From NCBI RefSeq assembly GCF_014333525.1, contig NZ_JACSCX010000009.1, forward strand, positions 41,831 through 105,830: a stretch of DNA of 64,000 nt. Direction: 5' to 3'. A model generated the notes under the pieces. The model was not told the origin of the DNA and ran no database searches. It was given only the letters and a program-made list of their open reading frames with translations. This stretch comes from Hymenobacter puniceus (lineage in GTDB: Bacteria; Bacteroidota; Bacteroidia; Cytophagales; Hymenobacteraceae). Position numbers and translations under genes: made by a program. Of the stretch, positions 7,080 to 16,466 are shown in pieces; positions within the stretch are counted from its first letter, which is position 1, and the number at the start of each line of letters is the position of its first letter.

Positions 7080-8132
7080 CTACGCTAAACGCAAGGCGTT
7101 TAGGTCGTAGGCGTAGGTTTGGTAGCTGATGATGTTTTTCTGGGCCTCATTATCCTGCCAGGCTTTCTCTTCATGGCTGAGGTCCTCAATTTCGCGGCGG
7201 GACTTGCGTCCCAGACGTTGCAGCACGACGGCCAGCACGTGACGTTCAGACTCGCTGAACACATCCATGTTGGGTTTACGAGCTGCTTTATAAGCCAGTA
7301 CCGGCGCGCCGTTGTCGGACTGCACCAAGCTGGGGTGGAAGCCCGCGGTAAGTTGACCCCGCTGCACCATTTCCTGCAAACGCTGCCCGTATTCCTGCGG
7401 AACGGGGCCGTGCTGCACGGCGCGGTAACGCTGGCCGGTGATGGCCCGGGCGGTGAGGCGGTAGTGGTAGAAGTCGGAATAGAAGAGCAGCTTGAGCAGC
7501 CGCACTTTGAAGAGGTTGTCGAGGTAGTTGAAGAAGAACAGCACCAACTCGGCGAACTTCTCCGCGTCGGGCGTAACGTAGCCGGTGTACTGGTCGGGTT
7601 CTTCGACGGTGATGGGTGGCGTGCTACGAATCATGAAGCCACCAACCCGGTGCGATACTCCTTCCTGGTCGATTAGCTCCAGCAGGCGGTTCACCAGCTT
7701 CAGGTATTCGTTGGGGCGTAACTCGCCGCGCTTTTCTTCCACCATTCCCCGGAACGTGCTCGGGTTGCTGGCCAGGCGCAACAGGTTGGCCGTGGAGGCA
7801 CTGGGTACTTCGCCGTCTTCGTAGTGGCGGTACTGATTAGCGCCCAAACCCAGGAATAAAGACATACGGGCGGCGGTCAGGTCGTACCGCTCGCGCATAG
7901 CGCGGATTTGCTCAGGAAATAGGATGGCATGCTTCTCCCGGTACTGGTTGTAGACCTGGGCGGTGTTGAGATTAGCCAACTCGGGAGTAACAAAACGCTC
8001 GCCGGTATCCTCGCACTCGTAAAAGTGGTACGTATAGTCGTAGCTCTCCTTGCGAAAAACCTGGGCATCGGATTCCCAGCGCAGGATGGCGTAGCCGTCG
8101 GAGAGGGGGCTTTCGATTCTAGGCTGAATCAT
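7080..8132 (-). CDS. HTH-Panacea (SocA/DUF4065) antitoxin
   Basis: A 350-residue antitoxin. The N-terminal third holds a treble-clef-like remnant (YECEDTGERFV) and an XRE-type helix-turn-helix (about residues 85-125: LTAARMSLFLGLGANQYRHYE). The C-terminal part (about 185-330) is a Panacea/SocA-type domain (FFNYLDNLFKVRLLKLLFYSDF and GPVPQEYGQRLQEM). Panacea domains neutralise many unrelated toxins; the HTH half probably represses the operon. Its start overlaps the MqsR-like toxin gene by 14 nt, giving toxin-then-antitoxin order. It probably also stabilises the plasmid. Confidence 0.88.
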   Translation of the reverse strand: MIQPRIESPLSDGYAILRWESDAQVFRKESYDYTYHFYECEDTGERFVTPELANLNTAQVYNQYREKHAILFPEQIRAMRERYDLTAARMSLFLGLGANQYRHYEDGEVPSASTANLLRLASNPSTFRGMVEEKRGELRPNEYLKLVNRLLELIDQEGVSHRVGGFMIRSTPPITVEEPDQYTGYVTPDAEKFAELVLFFFNYLDNLFKVRLLKLLFYSDFYHYRLTARAITGQRYRAVQHGPVPQEYGQRLQEMVQRGQLTAGFHPSLVQSDNGAPVLAYKAARKPNMDVFSESERHVLAVVLQRLGRKSRREIEDLSHEEKAWQDNEAQKNIISYQTYAYDLNALRLA

Positions 8133-8523
8133 CGGTTGGGGGCAAAGGGTGAGGCTTGCGCTTCAGAGGATAAATGATGGAATGCTCGGCCAGATGAAAG
8201 GAAATACAGATAACCGAGCGGCTGGGGCGTCCTAAATGTACTTTGATGTAGATTTCGTAGCCGCGAAGCTCGCGGCCGAACACCCAAACGGGCGGGTTTC
8301 CAGCCTGCTGATTAGGCGTGGGACCCTGGAAATAATCGGTGGATTCCAACTCAAGCAGGCAGCTGCGAACATTGTCGCCGTTGATACCGAGCTTGAGTAA
8401 GGTTTTTGAGCTGTTTTTGTCACGGTCGACGATTATGAAACCGAAGAACTTGAGCTTGTCCTTGAACTCGCGGAGGTATTCGGCGACCTCACGAAGCGGG
8501 GGAACTGCGCTGGGTATATTCAA
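8119..8523 (-). CDS. MqsR-family mRNA interferase toxin
   Basis: A 134-residue protein with the MqsR signature: FFGFIIVDRDKNSSKTLLKLGI, a DYFQGPTPNQQ segment, then WVFGRELRGYEIYIKVHL and VICISFHLAEHSIIYPLK. MqsR is a RelE-fold endoribonuclease cleaving mRNA. The only usable start is TTG at 8523, since a stop lies just upstream in frame and no ATG or GTG follows in the conserved N-terminus. The weak start may keep toxin translation low. It is coupled to the Panacea antitoxin through a 14-nt overlap. Confidence 0.87.
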   Translation of the reverse strand: MNIPSAVPPLREVAEYLREFKDKLKFFGFIIVDRDKNSSKTLLKLGINGDNVRSCLLELESTDYFQGPTPNQQAGNPPVWVFGRELRGYEIYIKVHLGRPSRSVICISFHLAEHSIIYPLKRKPHPLPPTDDSA

Positions 8524-8632
8524 AACTACGAAGTATTACGCAAAGTTCAACTTATTAGTTGATGTTTTGCAATTGTAGGGATACGCACGGATAAACCACA
8601 TCAGCTACGTGGGCGTTAGGAAGGGCCCGGCA

Positions 8633-11600
8633 TCAGGCAGCGTAGGCGTCTTCTTCGATAAGGTGACGAACCAGGCCAAGAGTGACCAGGGTATCGAGTA
8701 GCGGCTGGACGCGAGCTGGGCCTGCTCCGCGAAAGCGCTTGGCCACCTGGGCGGCTGTGAGGGGCATTTCGGCTAGCTGGATAGCCGTGCGAAGGGCTTG
8801 CATCTGCTGGGCGAGGTCCTGGGGCCAGGCGTTGGAGGCCTCTCCTACCCCGTTCACAGGTAGCGCTGCGGCGTCCGATAACTTGGTGGCTTTGTTGCCT
8901 TTGGCCGCCGCAGTGGGCGCAGGCAGGATAAGGCCGGCCTGCACGGTTTCGGGGGCCTGATAAGCGGGGCGGAGGTAACGGACGTGACCCCCTTGCTCCT
9001 CGCGGGCGCGCTGGTGGTTGAGGTGCACCAGTCGCTGGAGCAGTTCGGGAGCAGACAAGTCAGTAGGCCAGCCGTAGGCTTCGGCCACGGCGGTATCGAG
9101 CTGCTGGTGGAGACTGAGCACCACGGCGGCCAGGCCGTGCTGGTGTACGGTTTCTTCCTTGGCCGTAAGGGGCTGGCCGGCGCGCAGCTTCTCGACCACG
9201 TTGTAGAGGTCGGTGAGGGCCAGCGTGGGATGCAAGGCCTGCTGGCGCTTGCGGTGCGCATCCAGCGCCTCGGCCAGTGCCCGGATGCGCTCTTGCTGTT
9301 CTACTGTGGCTTTGGGGAAGGGAAACGGTTGAAAGCAGCGGGAGCTCGTGTATACGGAGTCGTTGCCGACACCAAGCCAGCTACCACTAGCCATTGCCCA
9401 TTCAACGTGAATTCGGCTTGACAAGACCCCTAAATTGTACGCATCATCAAAAGCAATATTGACAAGCTTGTGGTCTGGGGCTATATCGACATCCAGAAAT
9501 TGAAATATGCGGTGTTTGGCCGTTTCTGGTGTGGCAATGTAGCGAGTCAGACCTTGTGTGGCCGCACGTAAGCCTTTGCGGGTTTCGCCGAACTGCCACC
9601 AGATTTCCTTGAGCTTTTTGCGGTTGTTTTGGTCGCGGTCGGGCTTAACGTGGGTATAGACGTGCTGGTACACGGCCGGATAGTCGCGGATGACATCGGC
9701 TTCGTTCAGGCCAAACAAGTCAATAAGGTACACGCCACGCGGCCGGGCGGTCAGGTCTTTGCCGTTGCGGTAGGGCCGGATGCGGGTTGCAAGGCCAGCC
9801 ACCGTGCCCAGGCCCAAAGTGTGGGCCTGCGCCTCAGTCACGATAAAGCCCGCACCGGCCAGCATCATGCCGTTGCTGGAAACGCCTTCATTCGCCTTCA
9901 GCGCTTTGACCCCAGCCACGTCGGCCCCCACCGTAAAGTCGGCGTTGATAATGCCCTCGCTTTCCACCAGCTCCACGGTGTGGGCATCGTCTTCGTCGGT
10001 GACCGACTCGCGCACCAGGGTGGCCAGCTTGCCCACCTGGGTGCCGGCCCGGCCTACGCTCATGGCGATGCGCACGGCCGCGCCGTTGGCACTATCCACC
10101 CACGGGTGGTCGGCAATGGCGAACGTCAGCGATAGCGGCGGAGCCGCATCGAGGTGGCGCTGGATGAGGCGGCGGTTAAAGGTTTGGGTAATGGAGTTGG
10201 TGGTGATGAAGCCGAAGGACTCGGCCTGACCCTGCCGCACTGTCTCAGCGGCCCGCTCCCACCAGTACATCACCAAGTCGGCGGACTCGTCCACTTTGCC
10301 CTTGTACACTTTGCGCAGCGTATCCACGTAGGCGTCGCCCAGCGCGCGGCGCATGGCTTTATCGCCGACAAACGGAGGGTTGCCGATGATGAAATCAGCC
10401 TGGGGCCATGCGGCAGGCCCGGCCTGGGTAAAGTCGGGTTCGTAGCTCAGTACGGCATCCTGCTGGCGGATATTCTGGTAGCTATCGAGTAGGGGCTCGG
10501 CCAGCTGGGTGAGGCCGTGGGTGCGCAGGTGCCACTGCAGGTAGCCGATGCGCAGCACCACGTCGGCAATGGCGGCGGCCCGCGGGTTCAGCTCCAAGCC
10601 CAGCAGCTGGCGGGGGGAGACGGTGGTGGCCCCACCCAAATCGAGCAGGCCCGACTGGCCGAAGCGGTTGATGGCCGTAATTACCTCCCCTTCCAGCCGC
10701 TTGAGGTGTTCCAGCGTGACGTAGAGAAAGTTGCCGGAGCCGCAGGCTGGGTCGAGAATCTTGACCGTGGTGAGGCGGGTGAGGAAGCGCAGCAAGTCTT
10801 GGCGGGCGGCTCGCTCCCCAGCCGGGCCGGCAGTTTCGTCGAGGCGGCGGGCGCTGGCGGCCTGAGCGGCGGCCCACTCGCGGCGCAGGGGCTCCAGCAC
10901 GGTGGGCAGCACCAGGCGCTCCACGTAGCGGCGCGGGGTGTAGTGCGCCCCGAGGCTGTGCCGCTCTTTGGGGTCGAGGGCGCGTTCGAGCAGGGTGCCG
11001 AAGATGGCGGGTTCCACTTCAGTCCAGTCGGCGGCAGCGGCACGCAGAAGCAGGTGAATCTGGGGCTCGGTGAGGGGCAGCGTGGTGGCCTCGTGAAAGA
11101 GTTGGCCGTTAAAGCGGCGCAGGCGGGCCCGCAGGTCGCCGGAGAAGCCACCGGTGTCCATCGTATGCCAGAGGCTTTGCAAGGCGTCGGGCAGCAGCTG
11201 GCGCAATTCCGGAGTGCTGGCATACTGCTGCAGCAAGCCGGTGAAGCTGGCGCGGGGAATCAGTTCTACGTCCTCAGCAAACATAGTAAACAGGCAGCGC
11301 ATCAGGAACTGGGCCACGGCCTCGGAGGCATGGCCAGCGGCTTCGAGCTGCTTGCTCAACTCGGCCAAGTGAGCAGCGAGCTGACGGGTGACCTGGGCCG
11401 CGCGGCGGCTGGGGTCGAGCTGCTGCGGGTCGGTGAAGAGCAGAGCCAGGCGCTGGCGCACTACTTCGTCTTCGAGGGCGGTGAGCGGGATGCGGAAGGC
11501 CTCGGTGCCGCCGCCGGCGGGTAGCGTGGGCTTGTAGCCGGGAATGCCGGTGAGCAGGTCCAAGAACTGCGTGAAGCCTTCGGCGGTACCGGCGAAATTG

Positions 11601-12085
11601 GCGTAAAGGTCGAAGCAGTGGCCCACGTCGGCCACGATGACGAAGGGCGGGCGCGGCTCCTGTGCGGGCAGGGCCTGCACATAGCGCAGGGCCTGGTTGC
11701 GGGCCTCGGTCATCATCAGGTCCCACTTGCGGGTGCCGCGGACGGCGTGCCCCCGGCGGCGACGCTCCTGGGGTGCCTGGCCAAGTGCGGCCGCGTCGGC
11801 GGCATCGGCCCGTTGCTGGTCGTCGGGTGAGTTGGTGCCCTGCTTGGTTTCGAGCACGAAGCAGCCGCGCTTGTAAAGGTCGAGACGGCCGGTGCTTTTT
11901 TTGGCCCCATCCTGAAACGTGACAGCCCGCTCGTACACATAGGCATCCTGGGAAGCTAGCTCGCCGGAGGGCTGTGGTGGCTCGACGCCAAGCAGGGCGC
12001 AAAGCTCGTGCAGGAAGGCTTGGTAATTCGCGCGCTCGGCGCCGCCGCTGCGCAGCCAGCGGGCAGCAAAATCAGAATAGGTCAC
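8633..12085 (-). CDS. MmeI-like single-chain type IIG/IIL restriction-modification enzyme
   Basis: An 1150-residue protein combining nuclease, methyltransferase and target recognition. The N-terminus has D69-x9-E79-x-K81, the same spacing as the MmeI nuclease motif. A helical linker leads to an adenine N6-methyltransferase with motif I D445-PACGSGNFL and motif IV N569-PPF. The C-terminal third would hold the target-recognition domain. Enzymes of this type methylate one strand of their site and cut at a distance, needing no partner; no other R or M gene is nearby. Length is typical of the family. Some homologues act in other phage-exclusion systems, so restriction is probable rather than proven. 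Confidence 0.85.
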   Translation of the reverse strand: MTYSDFAARWLRSGGAERANYQAFLHELCALLGVEPPQPSGELASQDAYVYERAVTFQDGAKKSTGRLDLYKRGCFVLETKQGTNSPDDQQRADAADAAALGQAPQERRRRGHAVRGTRKWDLMMTEARNQALRYVQALPAQEPRPPFVIVADVGHCFDLYANFAGTAEGFTQFLDLLTGIPGYKPTLPAGGGTEAFRIPLTALEDEVVRQRLALLFTDPQQLDPSRRAAQVTRQLAAHLAELSKQLEAAGHASEAVAQFLMRCLFTMFAEDVELIPRASFTGLLQQYASTPELRQLLPDALQSLWHTMDTGGFSGDLRARLRRFNGQLFHEATTLPLTEPQIHLLLRAAAADWTEVEPAIFGTLLERALDPKERHSLGAHYTPRRYVERLVLPTVLEPLRREWAAAQAASARRLDETAGPAGERAARQDLLRFLTRLTTVKILDPACGSGNFLYVTLEHLKRLEGEVITAINRFGQSGLLDLGGATTVSPRQLLGLELNPRAAAIADVVLRIGYLQWHLRTHGLTQLAEPLLDSYQNIRQQDAVLSYEPDFTQAGPAAWPQADFIIGNPPFVGDKAMRRALGDAYVDTLRKVYKGKVDESADLVMYWWERAAETVRQGQAESFGFITTNSITQTFNRRLIQRHLDAAPPLSLTFAIADHPWVDSANGAAVRIAMSVGRAGTQVGKLATLVRESVTDEDDAHTVELVESEGIINADFTVGADVAGVKALKANEGVSSNGMMLAGAGFIVTEAQAHTLGLGTVAGLATRIRPYRNGKDLTARPRGVYLIDLFGLNEADVIRDYPAVYQHVYTHVKPDRDQNNRKKLKEIWWQFGETRKGLRAATQGLTRYIATPETAKHRIFQFLDVDIAPDHKLVNIAFDDAYNLGVLSSRIHVEWAMASGSWLGVGNDSVYTSSRCFQPFPFPKATVEQQERIRALAEALDAHRKRQQALHPTLALTDLYNVVEKLRAGQPLTAKEETVHQHGLAAVVLSLHQQLDTAVAEAYGWPTDLSAPELLQRLVHLNHQRAREEQGGHVRYLRPAYQAPETVQAGLILPAPTAAAKGNKATKLSDAAALPVNGVGEASNAWPQDLAQQMQALRTAIQLAEMPLTAAQVAKRFRGAGPARVQPLLDTLVTLGLVRHLIEEDAYAA

Positions 12086-12110
12086 GGGTAGAAGGCTACT
12101 TTGCCTCGTC

Positions 12111-12136
12111 GCCTTCTCCGGGCGGAAGGAGAAGGC
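12111..12136. repeat. Short inverted repeat upstream of the R-M gene
   Basis: GCCTTCTCC (12111-12119) and GGAGAAGGC (12128-12136) pair around an 8-nt loop, 25 bp upstream of the R-M start. It may be an operator or the end of a lost upstream transcript. The rest of 12086-12490 shows no supported gene or clear promoter. Confidence 0.35.
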
Positions 12137-12490
12137 AATGGAGAGCGAAAGATTGGGATGGCGGTCAGGCAGCTAAAGTACAAGACTGCGGCGCAGGCAG
12201 CAACTAATCGTTTTGATGTATTCATGCCGTGAACACCTTCATTTAATTCTAGCTTATGAAAAGTGGTTCTATGTGGGTTAAACGGCGTCTGGGCAAACTG
12301 TGTATGAGCACGCCAGGTGGTTAGGTTGGGCCCAGGCCCGGTCCCAATAGACTGCTACTGCTTTTCCGAGTTCAGTGGGTTAGCAGCGAAAGGATAACTA
12401 TTGTAAGCTGCCGACTCTGCTCGACCGTCCGGTGCGGATTTGCTTGTCTAGGTTTACGAAGCACAAGAATCAGCTGTTCTGCCCCAAAAA

Positions 12491-12530
12491 GGGGTTCTTC
12501 TTCCAACGGGGCGGATTTACACGTTAAGGA
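12491..12530 (+). repeat. Tn3 left terminal inverted repeat
   Basis: Starts GGGGTTCTTCTTCCAAC and ends TTAAGGA. It is the reverse complement of 21476-21515 except at one position (T at 12524 where the right end implies C). Flanked outside by AAAAA. Confidence 0.93.
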
Positions 12531-12576
12531 GAAAACTTCAACATCAAGATATGAAATGAAGGTGCCTCTTTTTAAA

Positions 12577-12612
12577 CACAACTGCCACGCTGGTTTCAGC
12601 GTGGCAGTTGTG
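12577..12612 (-). terminator. Intrinsic terminator of the metalloprotease gene
   Basis: Perfect 16-bp arms (12577-12592 and 12597-12612) around a GTTT loop. Read on the minus strand the stem is followed by TTTAAAAAG. It lies 20 bp past the stop of the minus-strand protease gene, just inside the transposon end. Confidence 0.85.
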
Positions 12613-12632
12613 TAAAGACCGTTTAGCACAAT

Positions 12633-15600
12633 CTATTCCACTTGGAGGCGAATGAATTCCTGACCAGTCGGACTCTCGACCGTAATCAAGTAGAGGCCAG
12701 GTAGTAGTCCCCGTAGCGGCAAGGAGACCGTGTGACGGCCTGCCTCCAGCCGTGTTTTAGGCAGGGCTTCTGCGCGTTGATTTCCTGACAAGTCCAGAAT
12801 ACGAACCCGTACAAGCCCTGCAGACGGTTGGGCAAAGTGTAGCGTCGCTGTGTTGCTAGCTGGATTGGGCGTGACGTGCAACGACGCCAAGTGAGATATT
12901 CCTTTCTTCGTGAGGCCTAGAGACATCGCGCTACGCGATTGGCCCATGGTGTCGGCCACCGACCCACGCGAGAAATCTCCACTTTTGGTCGTCATGTTTG
13001 CGCCGGTTATCCGGAAGTTGCCTTGCACGGCACAGGGCAAGCTGCACTTGCTTAACCACGACGGATCATCCGCGCCCTCCACGTTGCTGGTACCAAGTAC
13101 GCCGGGGACCAAGGGCATGCCATGGCCAGTAGCCCCACCGGCCCCATCGCCTACTTGCTGGCCCGTTGCGTCCTGAAAGTCATAATAGACAACCAAGCCA
13201 AATTGGGGGGCCGCCAGCTTCGAGGTAAAGTTTTGCCGGATCTGGTCATCCGTACGGCTGGAATTCCACACCCGCACCTCACCGAGCATACCGGTGTAAT
13301 ATTCGCTGAATCCACTGCCGTATGGGTCACTGGCGCCCAGGCTCAAGGCCCCGCCCGCATTGGGGCTGCGCGACGTACTCGGCGAGTAGGCTACTGCTTG
13401 TCCATCAATAAAGAAGCGCAGGCGGTTGGTTCCGTCCCGGCTTACGCCTACGTGGTGGCAGGCCCCATCGGTAGGAATGCGCATGGAAGCTTGCCCATAT
13501 CCAAAGTTGACACCCTCCAATTGCAGCAATAAGTAGCCGTCAATCAGCGTGAGTAAGGCCCCCTCCAAACCATAGGTTTTGGCTGGGTTGGAGCGTCGGT
13601 TGGACAAAATGGTCTGGCCCCCGCCCATTTGTGGATTAACCGGCCGGATATACGCCTCGATGGCAAATTGCTGACCGAGACCGTTCACGTAGGAACCCGT
13701 ATTGGGAATGGTCACGACATCATTGCCATCAAATGACAAAGCTTCGTTGCCGCCACCAATGTTTACAACCCCACTGTTTTGAATGTTAACGATGCCGCAA
13801 GCAGCTACTTTGTTTGTACAAGTAAGGCCAGTAGGTAGCCCCACTCCGGCCATCACGCCCATCCGAGCACCATTATCCACGTAAAGCGTGCTGCTGCCAG
13901 TTAGCGTTACGTTGCCTCCTTCTTCCACGCAGATATGCCCACCCCATCGAATAAAAAGGTCGCCATCCACCAGTAACGTGCCGCCGTTGCGTACTAGCAA
14001 CGTGCCGTTTTCCCAAATATTTAGCGTTGAACCGGCGTGTACACGTACAGTTGCGCCAGCCTCCACAGTCAGATATGTGCCTTGAAACAGGTTTACACCA
14101 GCTGTCTGGTAAGGAGATGTTGAGCCAATCTCCATTTGGCTTCCTTGTCCAACCGTCACCCTTGCGAGGTCACGCAGATCGATATTCAAATGGTCATTAC
14201 GTTTCGTGTAGCGCACCAATGAAGGCATGGTGCCATTATACCACCTCGGGCGAGGGCTACCGTGTAGTAATAGCGCGGCTCCGTTGGTTACCATTACGGG
14301 ATCGCTAAGGGTAACGCCATTTGCATTAATCGTTTCAACGCCAATAAGGCGACCTGAAGTATCATACTCCTCTCTCACGTAGGTGGTCACGTTGTAGGAC
14401 GAGCCGCTCCCGTTCAATTGGCCGGTATCCGTGCCATCGTACGTGTGTGTGTGATTGCCCGCTAACGTGCCCGGAAAATTGCCGGTGAAATAAGGCGTTT
14501 GTACTGTTGCCAAGGGCGCAATTTCATCCGTATTTAAAATGCGGAAGGATGCACTATTTATGGGGGCAGTTGAAAGATTGAAATTATAATACCAAAGGTT
14601 GCGGATATTCTGATTTTCTGCAAAACTGGTGTTGTTATCTCCCAAGAGTGCATTGTAATACTCTGTCACGGAGTAGCGAATGCGGTTGATAAATGGTCTC
14701 AGCAAACGCGCAAACGACATTTCATACTGCTCCACATAGCCTGTCATGGGGTCAGCGGGGTCTTGGTATACACCTGGTCCACCAGGGTTATTATATAAAG
14801 CAAAATTATTTGGCCCGTCCCACAGATCTAGTAATGTATTGCCAAACGACTGTTCGCTAACAAAAGGGTGAGTTAAATTTCGGAAAGTAGAGCTTCCAAA
14901 ATTTATTTGCTCATGATAGTTTCCTGCCAAATAGCCGCTACCGGCTTCTTGGTCTAAGGCTCTAAACGTCATTTCATCCATGATGTATGCGAACCCATTT
15001 GCAAATCCCTCTTTAAGTGTGCGTAAATGGTGATTGTTGTTGTACTGTCCAGAGTGTTCTGAGTCTCCTTGAGCAGATGGAAGGGAATTCTGCAATTCAT
15101 GTTGAACGAAGTGCCCAAATTCATGCATAACTACAAATTCAGATGCCCTTGAAATTGCACCTAGTTCAATATTTCGATTTTCATCTCTATAAACGCCTCT
15201 TTCGCCATCAACTAGCACGATCTTCAAGTCATGCGACAAACTTTTCCCAGTGTTCGTTAGAGCTGCTTGCGTGTAATCCCACGAGATTTTTGCCCACGTA
15301 TATACTTTTCCAGCTTGGGGCTCACTTAACTCCACATCGTGTCCAACTGCAGCAGGTTGACCGAAGGTAATTTGAGTGATGATAGACTGGTCCGAATTGT
15401 AATTGATCGTTCTCAAGGGAGTGACAGTTGTTACAAATCGGTCAAATGCCCATGATTCTTTCACCCGAACATTCTCGCCCCCGTCCGTCATCATAATCTT
15501 TAAATAGACCCGAATATCTTTGGAGTTTGAAGAGCATTTTTCAAACTGGACAGAGCTGCTGTTGCCACTGGAGATATAGCCTTGCTCGTCGGTATAATAA

Positions 15601-16454
15601 GTTCGGATATGCTGGTCTGGTGCTGCGCTATGGTACTGCCAAACCTCTACGCGGGCGCGACGGATAGGTAAGCGTACATTCAAGGGTTTATTATCTGGGA
15701 GATGCCATGTAAATAAGCGCTCATCTACCAGTCGCCCTTTGTAACGGCGATACCCTATTCCACAATCATCGCGGTATTGCGGACCAGCCAAGGTGTCGGT
15801 GTTGTATCCTGTGAAGGATGTATTCCGCATAGGAATGGCATAAGCTAGTCCCTCTACATATTCCATATCGAATACTTCTCCGGCACTTGCCTGATAGCCC
15901 TGCGGGATATCCGAAACGGGAATGTCTTGCTGAGCTACAGACTGACGATTTTCAAAAGTCCGGCCATCGTCTGTGAGCCACATTCGTCGCAACTTTTTGT
16001 AATCAAGTTGGTCCCACACCTCCACGGTATTATACGGAGTGAAGTACACATAACAGGCTCGGTTATATTGTTGCACTTTGCCGGCTTCGTCGGTGTGCTC
16101 CATCATCACCTTGACCTCCACCGGATAGAACGGCAAACGGCGCCGGTCATAGGTTAAGTACAAATTGTTTGTTTGCGTTGCGCCGGCGGTCAGTGCGGTT
16201 GAACGGTTGGCCTCGGACGCATCAAAGGCAAAAAAGCTTTTGTTGTCGGTTATAGAACGCCAATCATTACTGGTGATGGTCTGGTTCGCTGTGATAGAAA
16301 GCGCAACGGTAAGCTGTCCATCTACTATAGGTGCCTCAAACGACTGAAAACTAAGTCTGTAAGGAGCCGGGCCAAAGTCAGTCGTGTCGTTTTGACCAAA
16401 TGCTGAGGCATAGGAAAGCCAGGCTACCAAAAGTAGCAGTAGAATTTTTTTCAT
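12633..16454 (-). CDS. T9SS-secreted HEXXH metalloprotease with LamG-like domain
   Basis: A 1273-residue exported protein. Residues 1-20 are a signal peptide (KKILLLLLVAWLSYASAFG). The middle has H444-E-F-G-H448, with E482 in LKEGFANGF as a likely third zinc ligand, which suggests a gluzincin-like peptidase. A glycine- and threonine-rich parallel-repeat stretch (about 750-900) is followed by a LamG/concanavalin-like domain (about 905-1075, SFDGNDVVTIPNTGSYV and WNSSRTDDQIRQNF). Residues about 1190-1273 form a type IX sorting domain (TPNPASNTATLHF ... GLYLITVES). It is transposon cargo followed by a strong terminator. Base composition is lower in GC across the central part than in neighbouring genes. 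Substrate unknown. Confidence 0.85.
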   Translation of the reverse strand: MKKILLLLLVAWLSYASAFGQNDTTDFGPAPYRLSFQSFEAPIVDGQLTVALSITANQTITSNDWRSITDNKSFFAFDASEANRSTALTAGATQTNNLYLTYDRRRLPFYPVEVKVMMEHTDEAGKVQQYNRACYVYFTPYNTVEVWDQLDYKKLRRMWLTDDGRTFENRQSVAQQDIPVSDIPQGYQASAGEVFDMEYVEGLAYAIPMRNTSFTGYNTDTLAGPQYRDDCGIGYRRYKGRLVDERLFTWHLPDNKPLNVRLPIRRARVEVWQYHSAAPDQHIRTYYTDEQGYISSGNSSSVQFEKCSSNSKDIRVYLKIMMTDGGENVRVKESWAFDRFVTTVTPLRTINYNSDQSIITQITFGQPAAVGHDVELSEPQAGKVYTWAKISWDYTQAALTNTGKSLSHDLKIVLVDGERGVYRDENRNIELGAISRASEFVVMHEFGHFVQHELQNSLPSAQGDSEHSGQYNNNHHLRTLKEGFANGFAYIMDEMTFRALDQEAGSGYLAGNYHEQINFGSSTFRNLTHPFVSEQSFGNTLLDLWDGPNNFALYNNPGGPGVYQDPADPMTGYVEQYEMSFARLLRPFINRIRYSVTEYYNALLGDNNTSFAENQNIRNLWYYNFNLSTAPINSASFRILNTDEIAPLATVQTPYFTGNFPGTLAGNHTHTYDGTDTGQLNGSGSSYNVTTYVREEYDTSGRLIGVETINANGVTLSDPVMVTNGAALLLHGSPRPRWYNGTMPSLVRYTKRNDHLNIDLRDLARVTVGQGSQMEIGSTSPYQTAGVNLFQGTYLTVEAGATVRVHAGSTLNIWENGTLLVRNGGTLLVDGDLFIRWGGHICVEEGGNVTLTGSSTLYVDNGARMGVMAGVGLPTGLTCTNKVAACGIVNIQNSGVVNIGGGNEALSFDGNDVVTIPNTGSYVNGLGQQFAIEAYIRPVNPQMGGGQTILSNRRSNPAKTYGLEGALLTLIDGYLLLQLEGVNFGYGQASMRIPTDGACHHVGVSRDGTNRLRFFIDGQAVAYSPSTSRSPNAGGALSLGASDPYGSGFSEYYTGMLGEVRVWNSSRTDDQIRQNFTSKLAAPQFGLVVYYDFQDATGQQVGDGAGGATGHGMPLVPGVLGTSNVEGADDPSWLSKCSLPCAVQGNFRITGANMTTKSGDFSRGSVADTMGQSRSAMSLGLTKKGISHLASLHVTPNPASNTATLHFAQPSAGLVRVRILDLSGNQRAEALPKTRLEAGRHTVSLPLRGLLPGLYLITVESPTGQEFIRLQVE

Positions 16455-16466
16455 AAAGAGAAGGGA

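Noticed and set aside
10517..11524. 335-codon plus-strand frame
   Set aside because: Antisense to the R-M gene, whose motifs on the other strand are unambiguous.
12372..12629. 85-codon minus-strand frame
   Set aside because: It runs across the transposon left end and the terminator stem, so it is a chance frame.
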